Assembly (NCBI RefSeq): GCF_030813505.1
Contig: NZ_JAUSUE010000014.1
Source: Pectinatus haikarae
GTDB taxonomy: Bacteria > Bacillota > Negativicutes > Selenomonadales > Selenomonadaceae
Reading direction: 5' to 3' (one strand)
DNA length: 64,000 nucleotides
The position numbers and the translations under genes were made by a program. This document shows, piece after piece, positions 34,211-43,176 of the stretch (position 1 is its first letter; every line of letters starts with the position of its first letter). A model generated the notes under the pieces. The model did no database searches. It was not told the origin of the DNA and worked only from the letters and a program-made list of their open reading frames with translations.

Positions 34211-35206
34211 TTATTTCACCGGCTGGGATATTTGGGCTTCATCATCTCCGGTTTTACCGATAGTCTCACGCATTTTTGTATCAGCATTGATATTATTCAT
34301 GTTGTAATAATCCATAACACCCATTTTCCCTTCACGCAAAGCCGAAGCCAGTGCATGCGGAACTTCAGATTCCGATTCTACCACACGTGCCTGCATTTCC
34401 TGAGTATAGGCTTTCATTTCCTGTTCTTTTGCCACAGCCATTGCACGCCGTTCCTCAGCTTTGGCCTGTGCTATGCGTTTATCGGCTTCCGCCTGATCCG
34501 TCTGTAATTGTGCGCCGATATTTCTGCCGACATCGACATCTGCGATGTCGATAGATAATATTTCAAATGCGGTACCGGCATCAAGTCCTTTACCCAGAAC
34601 TGTTTTAGAAATATCATCGGGATTTGCAAGAACATCAGCATGAGTTTCAGAAGAACCGACAGTAGTAACAATACCTTCACCGACACGGGCAATTATAGTG
34701 GGTTCTCCCGCACCGCCCACGAGGCGGTCAATATTGGCACGAACAGTTACACGAGCTTTGATTTTTAATTCTATGCCATTTCGCGCTACAGCAGAAACTA
34801 TAGGAGTTTCTATAACTTTTGGATTAACACTCATTTGCACGGCTTCCAAGACATCACGGCCGGCAAGGTCTATGGCGGCAGAACGTTCAAAAGGAAGAGG
34901 AATTTGTGCACGGTGGGCGGCAATCAACGCATCAATCACTTTATCAACATTACCGCCCGCAAGATAATGTGCTTCCAATTGATTCGAATTAACTGTAAGT
35001 CCTGCTTTGTTGGCTTTTATTAGAGGAAGAATAATTCTTTGCGGTATTACGCGGCGCATTCTCATGCCTACCAGCGTGAATATTCCCACAGGAACATTGG
35101 CGGCAAGAGCTGAAATCCACAAGCCGAGCGGTACAAAGTAAAGAAACATCATAATGATTATGACCGCGAGAACGAGGATAAAGCCTGAAATTAACACTGG
35201 TTCCAT
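34211..35206 (-). CDS. floA: Flotillin-like membrane scaffold protein
   Basis: This 331-residue protein matches FloA (YqfA), which organises membrane microdomains. Two close hydrophobic segments (residues 7-45) anchor it. They are followed by an SPFH-like region (EAVQMSVNPKVIETPIVSAVARNGIELKIKARVTVRANIDRLVGGAGE) and a Glu/Ala-rich coiled coil (QAEADKRIAQAKAEERRAMAVAKEQEMKAYTQEMQARVVESESE, given here only as residues about 236-279). Length and order match the family. It is preceded by nfeD, the usual partner, 27 bases upstream. Confidence 0.95.
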   Translation of the reverse strand: MEPVLISGFILVLAVIIIMMFLYFVPLGLWISALAANVPVGIFTLVGMRMRRVIPQRIILPLIKANKAGLTVNSNQLEAHYLAGGNVDKVIDALIAAHRAQIPLPFERSAAIDLAGRDVLEAVQMSVNPKVIETPIVSAVARNGIELKIKARVTVRANIDRLVGGAGEPTIIARVGEGIVTTVGSSETHADVLANPDDISKTVLGKGLDAGTAFEILSIDIADVDVGRNIGAQLQTDQAEADKRIAQAKAEERRAMAVAKEQEMKAYTQEMQARVVESESEVPHALASALREGKMGVMDYYNMNNINADTKMRETIGKTGDDEAQISQPVK

Positions 35207-35233
35207 TTTTATAACCTCCGAGATAAGTGGATT

Positions 35234-35866
35234 TTAAACTTGCCTGACAATTATACGATTGCCCTCTGTCTTTATTATGCGGACCCTTTCTCCTCTGCTT
35301 ATATACGACCCTTCCGATACTGCATCAATTGGTGAACCATCAATCAGAATGGTCCCGGCAGGACGAAGCTCGGTCAAAACGACACCTTCTTTGTTCAGAA
35401 GAAAAGATCTGTCTGTACTTGATATATAGCCTTTAGCTGAACTGGAAGAATCCTTTAGAATCATTTTTTGCCAAAAAATGCTTGAAGGCAGTTTTTTCAC
35501 AATAAGGATAAACAAAAAAACGGCAATGATCAGCGAACCTGCCAGCATATAAACGGCACCGATATCTCCGCCCAATCCTAAAATTATGCTGTAGAGCATC
35601 ATCACTATACCAAGTGCTGCGAATATTCCGGTAGCAGGAGTGAACACTTCTATTATTATAAACAATATGCCGCCGAGAAAAAGGGCAATATGATATATAT
35701 TCACAAGTCCACTTATATAACCGCTTCCCCAGAATACAGCAGCCGCCGTTATACCAAGCAATGCGCCAAATCCCGTTCCGCCTGTTTTTATTTCTATCAG
35801 CACGGACAAAATTATTATTGTGATCAAAAGTATTCTTAAGGCGGGTAAATCTACTATAATATCCAT
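35234..35866 (-). CDS. NfeD-family membrane protein
   Basis: The 210-residue protein has about four to five membrane helices (residues 8-125) and a C-terminal OB-fold (about 140-210, GKEGVVLTELRPAGTILIDG-type: here NKEGVVLTELRPAGTILIDG), the NfeDb layout. NfeD proteins accompany flotillins and SPFH proteins and may stabilise them. It is the first gene of nfeD-floA-orf. GGGAGG precedes the ATG, and a short inverted repeat AACTGAT/ATCAGTT (35883-35901) lies in its leader. Confidence 0.9.
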   Translation of the reverse strand: MDIIVDLPALRILLITIIILSVLIEIKTGGTGFGALLGITAAAVFWGSGYISGLVNIYHIALFLGGILFIIIEVFTPATGIFAALGIVMMLYSIILGLGGDIGAVYMLAGSLIIAVFLFILIVKKLPSSIFWQKMILKDSSSSAKGYISSTDRSFLLNKEGVVLTELRPAGTILIDGSPIDAVSEGSYISRGERVRIIKTEGNRIIVRQV

Positions 35867-36122
35867 TTTAACCTCCCTTAGGAACTGATGACGGATCAGT
35901 TTTTTATCAAAAGCATCGGAAGCAGTTATCTACACAGGAAAAGATAATAAAAGACTTATATTTATAATTATTATTAATTCAATATAAAATAAAGAAATTC
36001 CTTTTAATTATTTCGATATTTTTAAGTAACATAGAAAACAAATAGAAAAGATAAATGGAAGCTTTTGAAATGAAAGATAAATATTAAATGCAGTCCGCTT
36101 AAATATTGGTATAATGTCATAG

Positions 36123-37448
36123 TTAATTTTCCGTAACATGGGCTGTAAGAAATATAATTATTTCACTGTCAGTTTTATTTTTTTTTATACTGCGGAAAAA
36201 ATTCCCCAGAATAGGAAGATCACCAAGAAAAGGAATTTTGCTCATGCTTTTTGATTCTTCACTGCCGATAAGTCCGCCTATAACCATTGTTTCTCCATCT
36301 TTGAGACGAACGACAGTATCTGCTGATCTTGTTTGAAATCTGTAGGCTTTCAGATCCTCTACGTATAGAGGACTGCTTACCTCTGTGTGGACATCAGCCG
36401 TTATATCACCATTATCGTTTATTAAAGGCGTATATTGAAGAATTATGCCGGTATCATGATATTCATAAGCCGTTGTTGTCGTGGAGTCAGTGACACTTGT
36501 CTTGGGAACGGGAACACTGCCGCCTATACGAATGATGGCTTTGTGATTATTAAGTGTCATAATATTGGGTTTGGCTAAAACATTGGCTTTGCCGTTTGTT
36601 ATAAGGGCATTTAATGTTGCTCCGTAATAGAATTCGAATGGTATTCCCTCGGGCCCCTTACCAAATTGGATTATACCTGGAATATTATCAAAACCGGCTG
36701 CTTTTCGGTTTATTTTAGTAACTGGTATGTTTTCGCTGACAGCTGCGTAGCTGCCGTCGTCATTTTTTACAGTGCTTTTTATCGTTTCGTAGGATTTTTC
36801 ATAATCAGGGTACTGGGGCAGCTGTGACCAATTCCACTCAATGCCCAACTTTTCAGAAGCGTCTTTCTGAATGGCTATAACTTTTGCCTCCAGCATCACT
36901 TGTTTGCTGGGAATATCAAAATTTTGGATAAAATTTGATATTTTTTCTGCTTCATTGCTGGTGCCGTAAAAAAGCAGTGTATTATTTTCTTGATCGGTAA
37001 GAATATTCTTTTCTCCCTGATCTGTTTCGGCAGCGTTCTCTTTTTTGTTATTTGCAGATGGCGGCTGTGTGTTGAAAGAAAGACGTATGGCGTTGGCCAA
37101 CGTATTAAGATCGCAGTACTGCACTTTGAAAATATGCAATTGCCCGTAATTACTGCGTATATTTTTAGGACTGCCGATGAAAAGAATATTTTTGTCTTCT
37201 GCAAAAGCTAATCCTTTTATTTTACCAATCATTTTTATTGCGTCTATAGGCAGTACATCATCAATATTGACTGAAACGGAACCTGATACATTATCATCCA
37301 TAATAAGGTTTATATTATCTGATGAGGCAAGAACAGTTAAAATATAGCGTACATCCGCATCGGCTAAGTGCAATGATATGGCTGATGCGCGGGAGGGAAA
37401 ATTGCATATGATGAATACAATAATAAATATAAATAGTCTGTGGATCAT
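36123..37448 (-). CDS. Outer-membrane secretin (PilQ/GspD family)
   Basis: This 441-residue protein has a signal peptide (MIHRLF to about residue 22), an STN-type N0 domain (ISLHLADADVRYILTVLASSDNINLIMDDNVSGSVSVN), an N1-like domain, and a C-terminal secretin barrel (about 230-441). The barrel carries the family motif VPVPKTS ... YEYHDTGIILQYTPLIND and an end with MVIGGLIGSEESKSMSKIPFLGDLPILGNFF. It would form a ring channel in the outer membrane, which indicates a diderm cell. The start at 37448 has GGGTGA upstream; an ATG at 37463 is possible. Only the PilP-like partner is adjacent; no pilus or T2SS ATPase is nearby. Confidence 0.9.
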   Translation of the reverse strand: MIHRLFIFIIVFIICNFPSRASAISLHLADADVRYILTVLASSDNINLIMDDNVSGSVSVNIDDVLPIDAIKMIGKIKGLAFAEDKNILFIGSPKNIRSNYGQLHIFKVQYCDLNTLANAIRLSFNTQPPSANNKKENAAETDQGEKNILTDQENNTLLFYGTSNEAEKISNFIQNFDIPSKQVMLEAKVIAIQKDASEKLGIEWNWSQLPQYPDYEKSYETIKSTVKNDDGSYAAVSENIPVTKINRKAAGFDNIPGIIQFGKGPEGIPFEFYYGATLNALITNGKANVLAKPNIMTLNNHKAIIRIGGSVPVPKTSVTDSTTTTAYEYHDTGIILQYTPLINDNGDITADVHTEVSSPLYVEDLKAYRFQTRSADTVVRLKDGETMVIGGLIGSEESKSMSKIPFLGDLPILGNFFRSIKKNKTDSEIIIFLTAHVTEN

Positions 37449-37470
37449 AATCTTCACCCGCATAATTATA

Positions 37471-38004
37471 TTAAAACCCTTTTAAGCGACAAATAAATAT
37501 TTCACCGTTGATATTTTTTATATGTATGCTGTTTCTGTCAATAGATACTACTTCATAGTTTGAAAAATGGCTGCCTGCGGTCACTGTAGAGTATTTATTA
37601 TCCAGGATAATGATTGCTGAATATTTATCTTGATCAAGAAAAGTACCTGCCAGTAATGGCAGCGGAGGAGGGGAGGCGACAGCAGGCGAAGAAGAAATTG
37701 TAATTTCTTCTTTAGGGACAATAGCTGAGTCAAGCTCCTTTGAAGCTTTGGAAATGGTGTGCTTTTCAGAGTGGACGGCAGAAAAAGGATCACGAAGCGG
37801 CTCTGTGCGATGAAGAGGATAATTATAAAGTGGAAGCTTTTCAGCGGCATTTGCGTCATAGCTTGATTGAAATGGCTGTGTTGGTAATTCCCGCGTGTCC
37901 ATTTCAAGGAAAAGATAGACAGCAAAAATTGCTGCCGGAAATGAAAAAAGTATTATTTTTCGTTTTTTATACAGAGGCAGATGAGTCTTAAAGAGCATTT
38001 TCAT
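37471..38004 (-). CDS. PilP/GspC-like secretin-partner protein
   Basis: This 177-residue protein has one N-terminal membrane helix (residues 16-32), a Pro/Ser-rich linker, and a small beta domain at the end (about 113-177: PLLAGTFLDQDKYSAII ... VTAGSHFSNYEVVSIDRNSIHIKN) typical of PilP and the HR domain of GspC. Such domains link an inner-membrane assembly to the secretin. The family assignment is from architecture and context, as sequence similarity in this group is weak. It precedes the secretin gene by 22 bases and follows a clear minus-strand promoter. Confidence 0.7.
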   Translation of the reverse strand: MKMLFKTHLPLYKKRKIILFSFPAAIFAVYLFLEMDTRELPTQPFQSSYDANAAEKLPLYNYPLHRTEPLRDPFSAVHSEKHTISKASKELDSAIVPKEEITISSSPAVASPPPLPLLAGTFLDQDKYSAIIILDNKYSTVTAGSHFSNYEVVSIDRNSIHIKNINGEIFICRLKGF

Positions 38005-38040
38005 AATAACTTCCTCTAAAAAATGAATATAAACATTTTC

Positions 38041-38069
38041 AGTATATGATCTTTTTATTTAACTGTCAA
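38041..38069 (-). promoter_or_regulatory. Promoter of the PilP-like/secretin operon
   Basis: On the minus strand TTGACA (38069-38064) and TATACT (38046-38041) are exactly 17 bases apart. They lie about 37 bases before the ATG of the PilP-like gene. Confidence 0.8.
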
Positions 38070-38278
38070 ACTTTTGTGATTTTTCTCACATATAAAAGAA
38101 TAATTGCAAAAATATCGATAATCATAAAAAAATTTGTAAAGTAAGCTTTGCTATTTATAAAATTACGATCTTGTTATTAAAAAATATTTAAAAATATTAT
38201 TTTTTAAAGGTTTTTGATTATTGTCAGAGAATATAGTATATAAAGATCCACGAATCATAAGAAAGGTGTTGAAGCTAT

Positions 38279-38821
38279 ATGGCAACATTTACTATTAGAG
38301 GAAAAAATATTGAAATCACTCCAGCTTTGCGCGATTACGTGGAAAAAAAGGTCGGCAAGGTAACGAAATATTTTGACACCGTTGGAGAAATAACAGTCTT
38401 GCTCACGGTAATAAAAGGCAGGCATATTGTCGAAGTCACTGTTCCTGTGCAGGGCATATTACTGCGGGGCGAAGAATCGACAATGGATATGTATACGTCT
38501 ATAGATCTTGTTATAGAAAAATTGGAACGTCAGATACGCAAACATAAAACAAAATTAGAACGCCGTTTTAGAAATGGCAGCTTTAAAATTGAAGCAGTAC
38601 CGCCGATATCGGCAGATGAATCAGCCGGCAGCGAAGATGAGTATCCTGTCGTCAAAACAAAACGCTTCGCAGTAAAACCGATGGATGTACAGGAAGCTAT
38701 CATGCAGATGAATTTGATAAATCATGAATTTTTTGTATTTCGGGATGCAAAAACAGAAGAAGTAAATGTAGTATATCGGCGTAAAGATGGCAACTATGGT
38801 TTGATAGAGCCAAGCCGCTGA
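38279..38821 (+). CDS. hpf: Ribosome hibernation promoting factor, long form
   Basis: This 180-residue HPF binds the 30S decoding region and, through its C-terminal domain, dimerises ribosomes to 100S in stationary phase. The N-terminal S30AE domain (residues 1-105, TIRGKNIEITPALRDYVEKKVGK) and the C-terminal dimerisation domain (about 122-178, VVKTKRFAVKPMDVQEAIMQMNLINHEFFVFRD) are both present; length matches the long form of Firmicutes. AGAAAGGTG precedes the ATG. The 270 bases upstream are very AT-rich and contain no gene. Confidence 0.95.
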   Translation: MATFTIRGKNIEITPALRDYVEKKVGKVTKYFDTVGEITVLLTVIKGRHIVEVTVPVQGILLRGEESTMDMYTSIDLVIEKLERQIRKHKTKLERRFRNGSFKIEAVPPISADESAGSEDEYPVVKTKRFAVKPMDVQEAIMQMNLINHEFFVFRDAKTEEVNVVYRRKDGNYGLIEPSR

Positions 38822-38840
38822 TATTGTGATAGACTGGCAT

Positions 38841-38871
38841 AAAAAAGGCAGATATTTATCTGCCTTTTTGT
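38841..38871 (+). terminator. Terminator after hpf
   Basis: AAAAAAGGCAGATA (38841-38854) pairs with TATCTGCCTTTTT (38857-38869) around a very short loop and is followed by more T. Strong in both directions. Confidence 0.88.
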
Positions 38872-38950
38872 AATGTAAAAATAAACAGAATGTGTTTTTT
38901 GTTGCGGCTAAATAAGATCGTTGCATATAACAGTTTTACAAAAAGATTGC

Positions 38951-38979
38951 TTGACAAATATAAAAAATGTTGGTATATT
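38951..38979 (+). promoter_or_regulatory. Promoter of the T-box-aroF-tyrA operon
   Basis: TTGACA (38951-38956) and TATATT (38974-38979) with a 17-base spacer place the transcript start near 38986, right at the beginning of the T-box leader. Confidence 0.82.
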
Positions 38980-38985
38980 GCTATA

Positions 38986-39239
38986 CAAGATGAAATGCAG
39001 TGAGCAGGAAAAGTACACTGGATGGTATTTTGCAGAGAGTCATGGGGTGGTGAAACATGATAAATATGCCGGTGGAAATACACTTGTGAGCAGCAGGCTG
39101 AAATTGCAGTAGGCTGTGCCGGATTGCCCCCGTTATCTTGGGCTAGGATATGTTAGTATCTGAAATAAGCGGCTTGCATAAGCAAGTAGGGTGGTACCAC
39201 GGGTAATTGCTCGTCCCTTTTTGGGGACGGGTTTTTTTG
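38986..39239 (+). promoter_or_regulatory. T-box riboswitch, probably tyrosine-specific
   Basis: The leader carries the T-box sequence AGGGTGGTACCACGG (39188-39202), followed by a terminator hairpin (CTCGTCCC/GGGGACGGG, about 39210-39231) and seven T. The upstream stem I region is about 150 bases, and the likely specifier is TAC (39079-39081, in GAAATACAC), a tyrosine codon, which fits aroF-tyrA downstream. Uncharged tRNA-Tyr would stabilise the antiterminator and switch on the two genes. I inferred the specifier position by eye. Confidence 0.9.
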
Positions 39240-39288
39240 TTTGCATTCATCGCATATTTTATATTTTGATGATTTTGGAGGAATTAAG

Positions 39289-40299
39289 ATGATTATTGTA
39301 ATGAGTCCTGACGCTTCGCGGGAAGATTTGAACAAAGTTGAGGAAAAAATAGAGGCAGAGGGATTATCTTATCATTTATCTGAAGGTGCTGTAAGGACGA
39401 TTGTGGGTGTGATAGGCGACAAGAAAATTATTTCTGGTTTGCAGATGAATGCTTTTCAAGGGGTGGAAAAAACGATTCGTATTACAGAAAAATATAAATT
39501 AGTAAGCCGTGAATTTCGGCAGGAAGATACTATAGTCGATGTCAATGGAGTAAAGATAGGTGGTCCTCATTTGGCAGTGATGGCTGGTCCCTGTGCAGTG
39601 GAAAGCAGAGAACAGCTTATGGAAGCCGCAGAATGTGTAAAAAAAGGAGGAGCGGCCTTCCTGCGCGGCGGAGCATTTAAACCGCGCACCTCTCCGTATG
39701 ATTTTCAAGGGCTTGCAGAGGAAGGCCTGGCTATGCTAAAAGAAGCCGGTGAAAAATTTGATTTACGTGTAGTTACTGAGGTGGTAAATCAAAATGATAT
39801 AGATATGATCAGTAATTACGCGGACGTATTGCAGATTGGTGCGCGAAATATGCAGAATTTCCAATTGCTCAAGGAAGTGGGAAAAACACACAAACCTGTG
39901 CTTTTGAAAAGAGGATTGTCAGCGACTATAAGCGAGTGGCTCAATGCTGCTGAATATATAGCTAATGAAGGAAATTATAATATTATATTGTGCGAGCGCG
40001 GTATAAGGACATATGAAACTTTTACCAGAAATACTTTGGATCTGAGTGCTGTAGCTGCCGTTAAAGAGCTGTCGCATCTGCCCGTTATTGCTGATCCCAG
40101 TCATGGAACAGGCAGATGGCAGATGGTGCGGCCTATGGCAAGGGCGGCAATAGCAGCAGGAGCAGACGGACTTATAATAGAAGTTCATCCGCATCCGGAA
40201 TGTGCTTTAAGTGACGGAGATCAATCCTTGACACCGCAGAATTTTGAATCGACTATGACTGAAGTCAAGGCAATAGCAGCCATGATGGGAAAAAGATGA
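39289..40299 (+). CDS. aroF: 3-deoxy-7-phosphoheptulonate synthase (DAHP synthase)
   Basis: This 336-residue enzyme starts the shikimate pathway by condensing phosphoenolpyruvate and erythrose 4-phosphate. An N-terminal ferredoxin-like regulatory domain (about 1-70, IIVMSPDASREDLNKVEEKIE) precedes the barrel, which holds MAGPCAVESREQ, RGGAFKPRTSPYDFQG and IADPSHGTGRW. This is the Thermotoga-type arrangement in which the extra domain senses tyrosine or phenylalanine. The ATG at 39289 follows GGAGG. It is under T-box control and one base ahead of tyrA. Confidence 0.94.
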   Translation: MIIVMSPDASREDLNKVEEKIEAEGLSYHLSEGAVRTIVGVIGDKKIISGLQMNAFQGVEKTIRITEKYKLVSREFRQEDTIVDVNGVKIGGPHLAVMAGPCAVESREQLMEAAECVKKGGAAFLRGGAFKPRTSPYDFQGLAEEGLAMLKEAGEKFDLRVVTEVVNQNDIDMISNYADVLQIGARNMQNFQLLKEVGKTHKPVLLKRGLSATISEWLNAAEYIANEGNYNIILCERGIRTYETFTRNTLDLSAVAAVKELSHLPVIADPSHGTGRWQMVRPMARAAIAAGADGLIIEVHPHPECALSDGDQSLTPQNFESTMTEVKAIAAMMGKR

Positions 40300-40300
40300 C

Positions 40301-41197
40301 ATGGCAAAAATGAAACTGGCGATTTTGGGTGTGGGACTTATCGGCGGGTCCTTTGGAATGGCAATAAAAGATAAGCTTAAAGATGATATTTATATAACGG
40401 GGACTACCCGTACCGAAGTATCCTGCCTGACTGCCGAAAAAATAGGGGCAGTGGATAAATGCTTTCTCAGCAATGCGGAGGCTGTTAAGGATGCTGATAT
40501 AATCTATCTGAGCACACCTGTGTTGCAGATGGTTCCTATTGTCAAACAAATAAGACCTTATCTGAAAAACGGGGCTGTAATAACGGATGCGGGCAGCACC
40601 AAGCAATATTTGGCAAATGCTTTGCGCAAGATACTGCCGGATTCTGTTCATTACGTGTCGGCACACCCGATGGCCGGAAGAGAAAAGAGCGGTGTGTCCG
40701 CAGCATCAAAAGATTTATTTAAAAATAAATGCTACGTGATAATTAAAGACCCGGCTATGCCGGTTTCTGAAGATGCCGTGGAAAAAATCTGCGCTCTTAT
40801 CAAGATGACAGGCGCAAATATAACTGAACTTGATCTGGCCAGCCATGATCGCTGCGCTTCTTTGATAAGCCATGTGCCTCATATCACCGCAGCTGCATTA
40901 GTGAGTCTCTTGAACCGTAATTATAACGATCTTGACGAGTGCATAAAGCTCGCGGGGGGCGGTTTCAAAGACACGACCAGGATTGCCTCATCCAATGCGG
41001 ATATGTGGGCGGATATATGCTTGTCTAATTCTGCAGCCATCGTGAACAACTTACAGATTCTGCAGGAAATATTATCAGAAGTGACAGGAGCGATAGAAAG
41101 TAAAGACAGAGAAAAGCTGTATGATTATTTTACTGTAGCTAAGGAAATGCGGGATAAGATACTGAATGAAACAAAAAGTATATATGAGATAGAGTGA
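40301..41197 (+). CDS. tyrA: Prephenate dehydrogenase
   Basis: TyrA oxidises prephenate to 4-hydroxyphenylpyruvate for tyrosine synthesis. The 298-residue protein has an N-terminal Rossmann fold (LGVGLIGGSFGMAIK, residues 8-22), the substrate motif SAHPMAGREKSG (about 118-129) and the helical dimerisation domain with SHVPHITAAALV. No ACT domain is present; allosteric control may rest on AroF. Its start lies one base after the aroF stop, so the pair is translated together. Confidence 0.94.
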   Translation: MAKMKLAILGVGLIGGSFGMAIKDKLKDDIYITGTTRTEVSCLTAEKIGAVDKCFLSNAEAVKDADIIYLSTPVLQMVPIVKQIRPYLKNGAVITDAGSTKQYLANALRKILPDSVHYVSAHPMAGREKSGVSAASKDLFKNKCYVIIKDPAMPVSEDAVEKICALIKMTGANITELDLASHDRCASLISHVPHITAAALVSLLNRNYNDLDECIKLAGGGFKDTTRIASSNADMWADICLSNSAAIVNNLQILQEILSEVTGAIESKDREKLYDYFTVAKEMRDKILNETKSIYEIE

Positions 41198-41253
41198 TTT
41201 TTTAGCAGTGGATGAAGTATTATCAGCAGATATATTATTTAGTAGATTTTCCT

Positions 41254-41299
41254 TAAAAGAAGAGCCAGCAGAAGATTCAGCTGAGTTTCTTCTTTTTTA
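41254..41299 (+). terminator. Likely terminator after tyrA
   Basis: AAAAGAAG (41255-41262) pairs with CTTCTTTTTT (about 41289-41298), with an inner AGC/GCT helix, followed by T-rich sequence. The stem is AU-rich with an internal loop, so it is weaker than others in the window. Confidence 0.55.
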
Positions 41300-41376
41300 T
41301 TTTGTGAAATGCAGTCTGGTATGCTGAGGGACTGAGGATAAAGACACGATAAAAGGTGAAAATAAACTGGACTGGA

Positions 41377-41405
41377 ATGACAAGTATTTTGAAATCCGCT
41401 ATAAT
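41377..41405 (+). promoter_or_regulatory. Promoter of prmA-rsmE-mtaB
   Basis: ATGACA (41377-41382) and TATAAT (41400-41405) are 17 bases apart, 45 bases before the prmA ATG. Confidence 0.68.
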
Positions 41406-41450
41406 GGATAATAAATTAATAAAAATGATTCGGATATGAGGAGCAATAAA

Positions 41451-42389
41451 ATGGATTGGATGCAAATTTCTGTTCGTACTTCGCACGAAGCAATGGATCT
41501 TATCGCTTCTGTTTTTGACGATATTGGTGCAAATGGGGTAGCTATGGAAGACCCTGCTATCATAAATGATTATATAAATTCTAAGCTTTGGGATTATACG
41601 GATATTCCGCTGCAGCAAAATGTCGAAATCGTTATAGTGGATGCTTGGCTGCCAAAAGATGAGCTGCTTGATGGAAGAATTAAAGCTTTGAATGTTCGGT
41701 TGGAAAAATTGTCTAAAACAGTGAATACTGCTCCCTGCGAAATGACATACTCAGATATAAAGGAAGAGGACTGGGCAAATAATTGGAAAAAATATTTTCA
41801 TCCTGTAAAAATTGGTGAAAAAGTGGTTGTGAAACCATCCTGGGAAAAGTATGAGAAAACGGAAAATGAATTGGTAATAGAATTGGATCCAGGATGTGCT
41901 TTTGGCACGGGGACTCATCCTACGACCTCTATGTGTGTAAAATTTATGGAAAAATATCTGCAGAAAGATATGAAAGTGTTTGATGTAGGAACAGGTTCCG
42001 GTATTTTAGCTGTATGTGCTGCAAAACTCGGTGTCGAAGATATACAGGCGGCAGATTATGATAATGTGGCAGTAAAAGTTGCAAGTGAAAATATAAGAAA
42101 AAATAATGTATCAGATAAAATCAACTGTTTTCAAAGCGATCTGCTGCAAAACTTTCAAGGTAAAGCTGATTTTATATCGGCTAATATTATAGCCGATATA
42201 ATAATTCGGTTATTTGACGAAATTTCAGGCAAGCTTGATAAAAAAGGGATACTTTTAGCCAGCGGAATAATAGAAGAGCGTTTACCCGATATAAAAACAG
42301 CGGCAAAAAAACATAATATGCATATTGTTGATATAAAGGAAAAAGGCGGTTGGGCAGCATTGATAATAAAGTACAGGGAAAATAACTGA
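41451..42389 (+). CDS. prmA: Ribosomal protein L11 methyltransferase
   Basis: PrmA trimethylates L11. The 312-residue protein has the N-terminal L11-recognition domain (MDWMQISVRTSHEAMDLI) and a C-terminal SAM domain with KVFDVGTGSGILAVCAAKLG and the family motif DPGCAFGTGTHPTTSMC. The ATG at 41451 follows GAGGAG by seven bases and is preferred over an ATG at 41436. The stop overlaps the rsmE start (TGATG), and prmA-rsmE is a common Firmicute gene pair. Confidence 0.95.
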   Translation: MDWMQISVRTSHEAMDLIASVFDDIGANGVAMEDPAIINDYINSKLWDYTDIPLQQNVEIVIVDAWLPKDELLDGRIKALNVRLEKLSKTVNTAPCEMTYSDIKEEDWANNWKKYFHPVKIGEKVVVKPSWEKYEKTENELVIELDPGCAFGTGTHPTTSMCVKFMEKYLQKDMKVFDVGTGSGILAVCAAKLGVEDIQAADYDNVAVKVASENIRKNNVSDKINCFQSDLLQNFQGKADFISANIIADIIIRLFDEISGKLDKKGILLASGIIEERLPDIKTAAKKHNMHIVDIKEKGGWAALIIKYRENN

Positions 42390-43120
42390 TGCGCCGATTA
42401 TTTATAGAAGCTGAATTGGCAGAACGCATTGTGATCGAAGGTGAAGATGCGCTGCATCTGCTTTATGCTATGCGTGCCAAACCAGGACAAAAAATAGTAA
42501 TATCCGATAAGAATGGCAAAACGGCAAATACACAGATTGAGTCATGCGAACCGCAGAGAGTAATTTTAAATGTTCTGGGACTGATGGAAAATATACAGGA
42601 ATCGCCGATAAAGACAATTCTGCTGCAGTGTCTGCCGAAGGCTGACAAGATGGATTATATCGTCCAGAAAGCAGTTGAATTGGGCGTCAGCAAAATAATT
42701 CCTGTAGCCAGTCAAAATTGCGTTGTAAAATATGACATTGACAAGCGTCAAAAAAGGCAGAAAAAGTGGCAGAAAATTGCGGATGAAGCTGCTAAACAAT
42801 GCGCCAGAGATGTACGACCGGAAATATGTTCGGTGATAAATTTTGCAGAGGCTGTTGAAACGGCTGAAAAGAATATCACCTGCATTTGTTATGAAAATGA
42901 GGATACTTTACCATTTAAACAATACTTACAACAGCAAAACGGCAGTAAGTATGCCGTTATCATAGGACCTGAAGGCGGTTTTTCTGCTGAAGAAGTGCAA
43001 AAATGCAGAAGGGCAGGAATAACAAGCGTATCACTGGGGAAAAGAATATTGCGTGCGGAAACAGCAGCAATAGCCGCGTTAACGATATTGCAGTATGAAA
43101 AAGGTGATCTCGGCACTTGA
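42389..43120 (+). CDS. rsmE: 16S rRNA (uracil-1498-N3)-methyltransferase
   Basis: RsmE methylates U1498 in helix 44 of 16S rRNA. The 243-residue SPOUT protein has an N-terminal PUA-like part (MRRLFIEAELAERIVIEGEDALHLLYAMRAK) and the knot motifs LLQCLPKADKMDYIVQKAVELGVS, IGPEGGFSAEEV and SLGKRILRAETAA. It overlaps prmA by one base. Confidence 0.95.
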   Translation: MRRLFIEAELAERIVIEGEDALHLLYAMRAKPGQKIVISDKNGKTANTQIESCEPQRVILNVLGLMENIQESPIKTILLQCLPKADKMDYIVQKAVELGVSKIIPVASQNCVVKYDIDKRQKRQKKWQKIADEAAKQCARDVRPEICSVINFAEAVETAEKNITCICYENEDTLPFKQYLQQQNGSKYAVIIGPEGGFSAEEVQKCRRAGITSVSLGKRILRAETAAIAALTILQYEKGDLGT

Positions 43121-43176
43121 ATATGAAATTGCATATTTAACTATAGTGACGATAGTTGTACGAAGAAAGGATTTAT

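Noticed and set aside
35883..35901. Hairpin with T-tract before nfeD as a terminator
   Set aside because: The T-tract is on the plus strand, where no gene ends; on the minus strand, where nfeD is transcribed, there is none.
38921..39112. Open frame of 63 codons upstream of aroF
   Set aside because: It overlaps the promoter and T-box stem I, has no ribosome binding site and no recognisable product.
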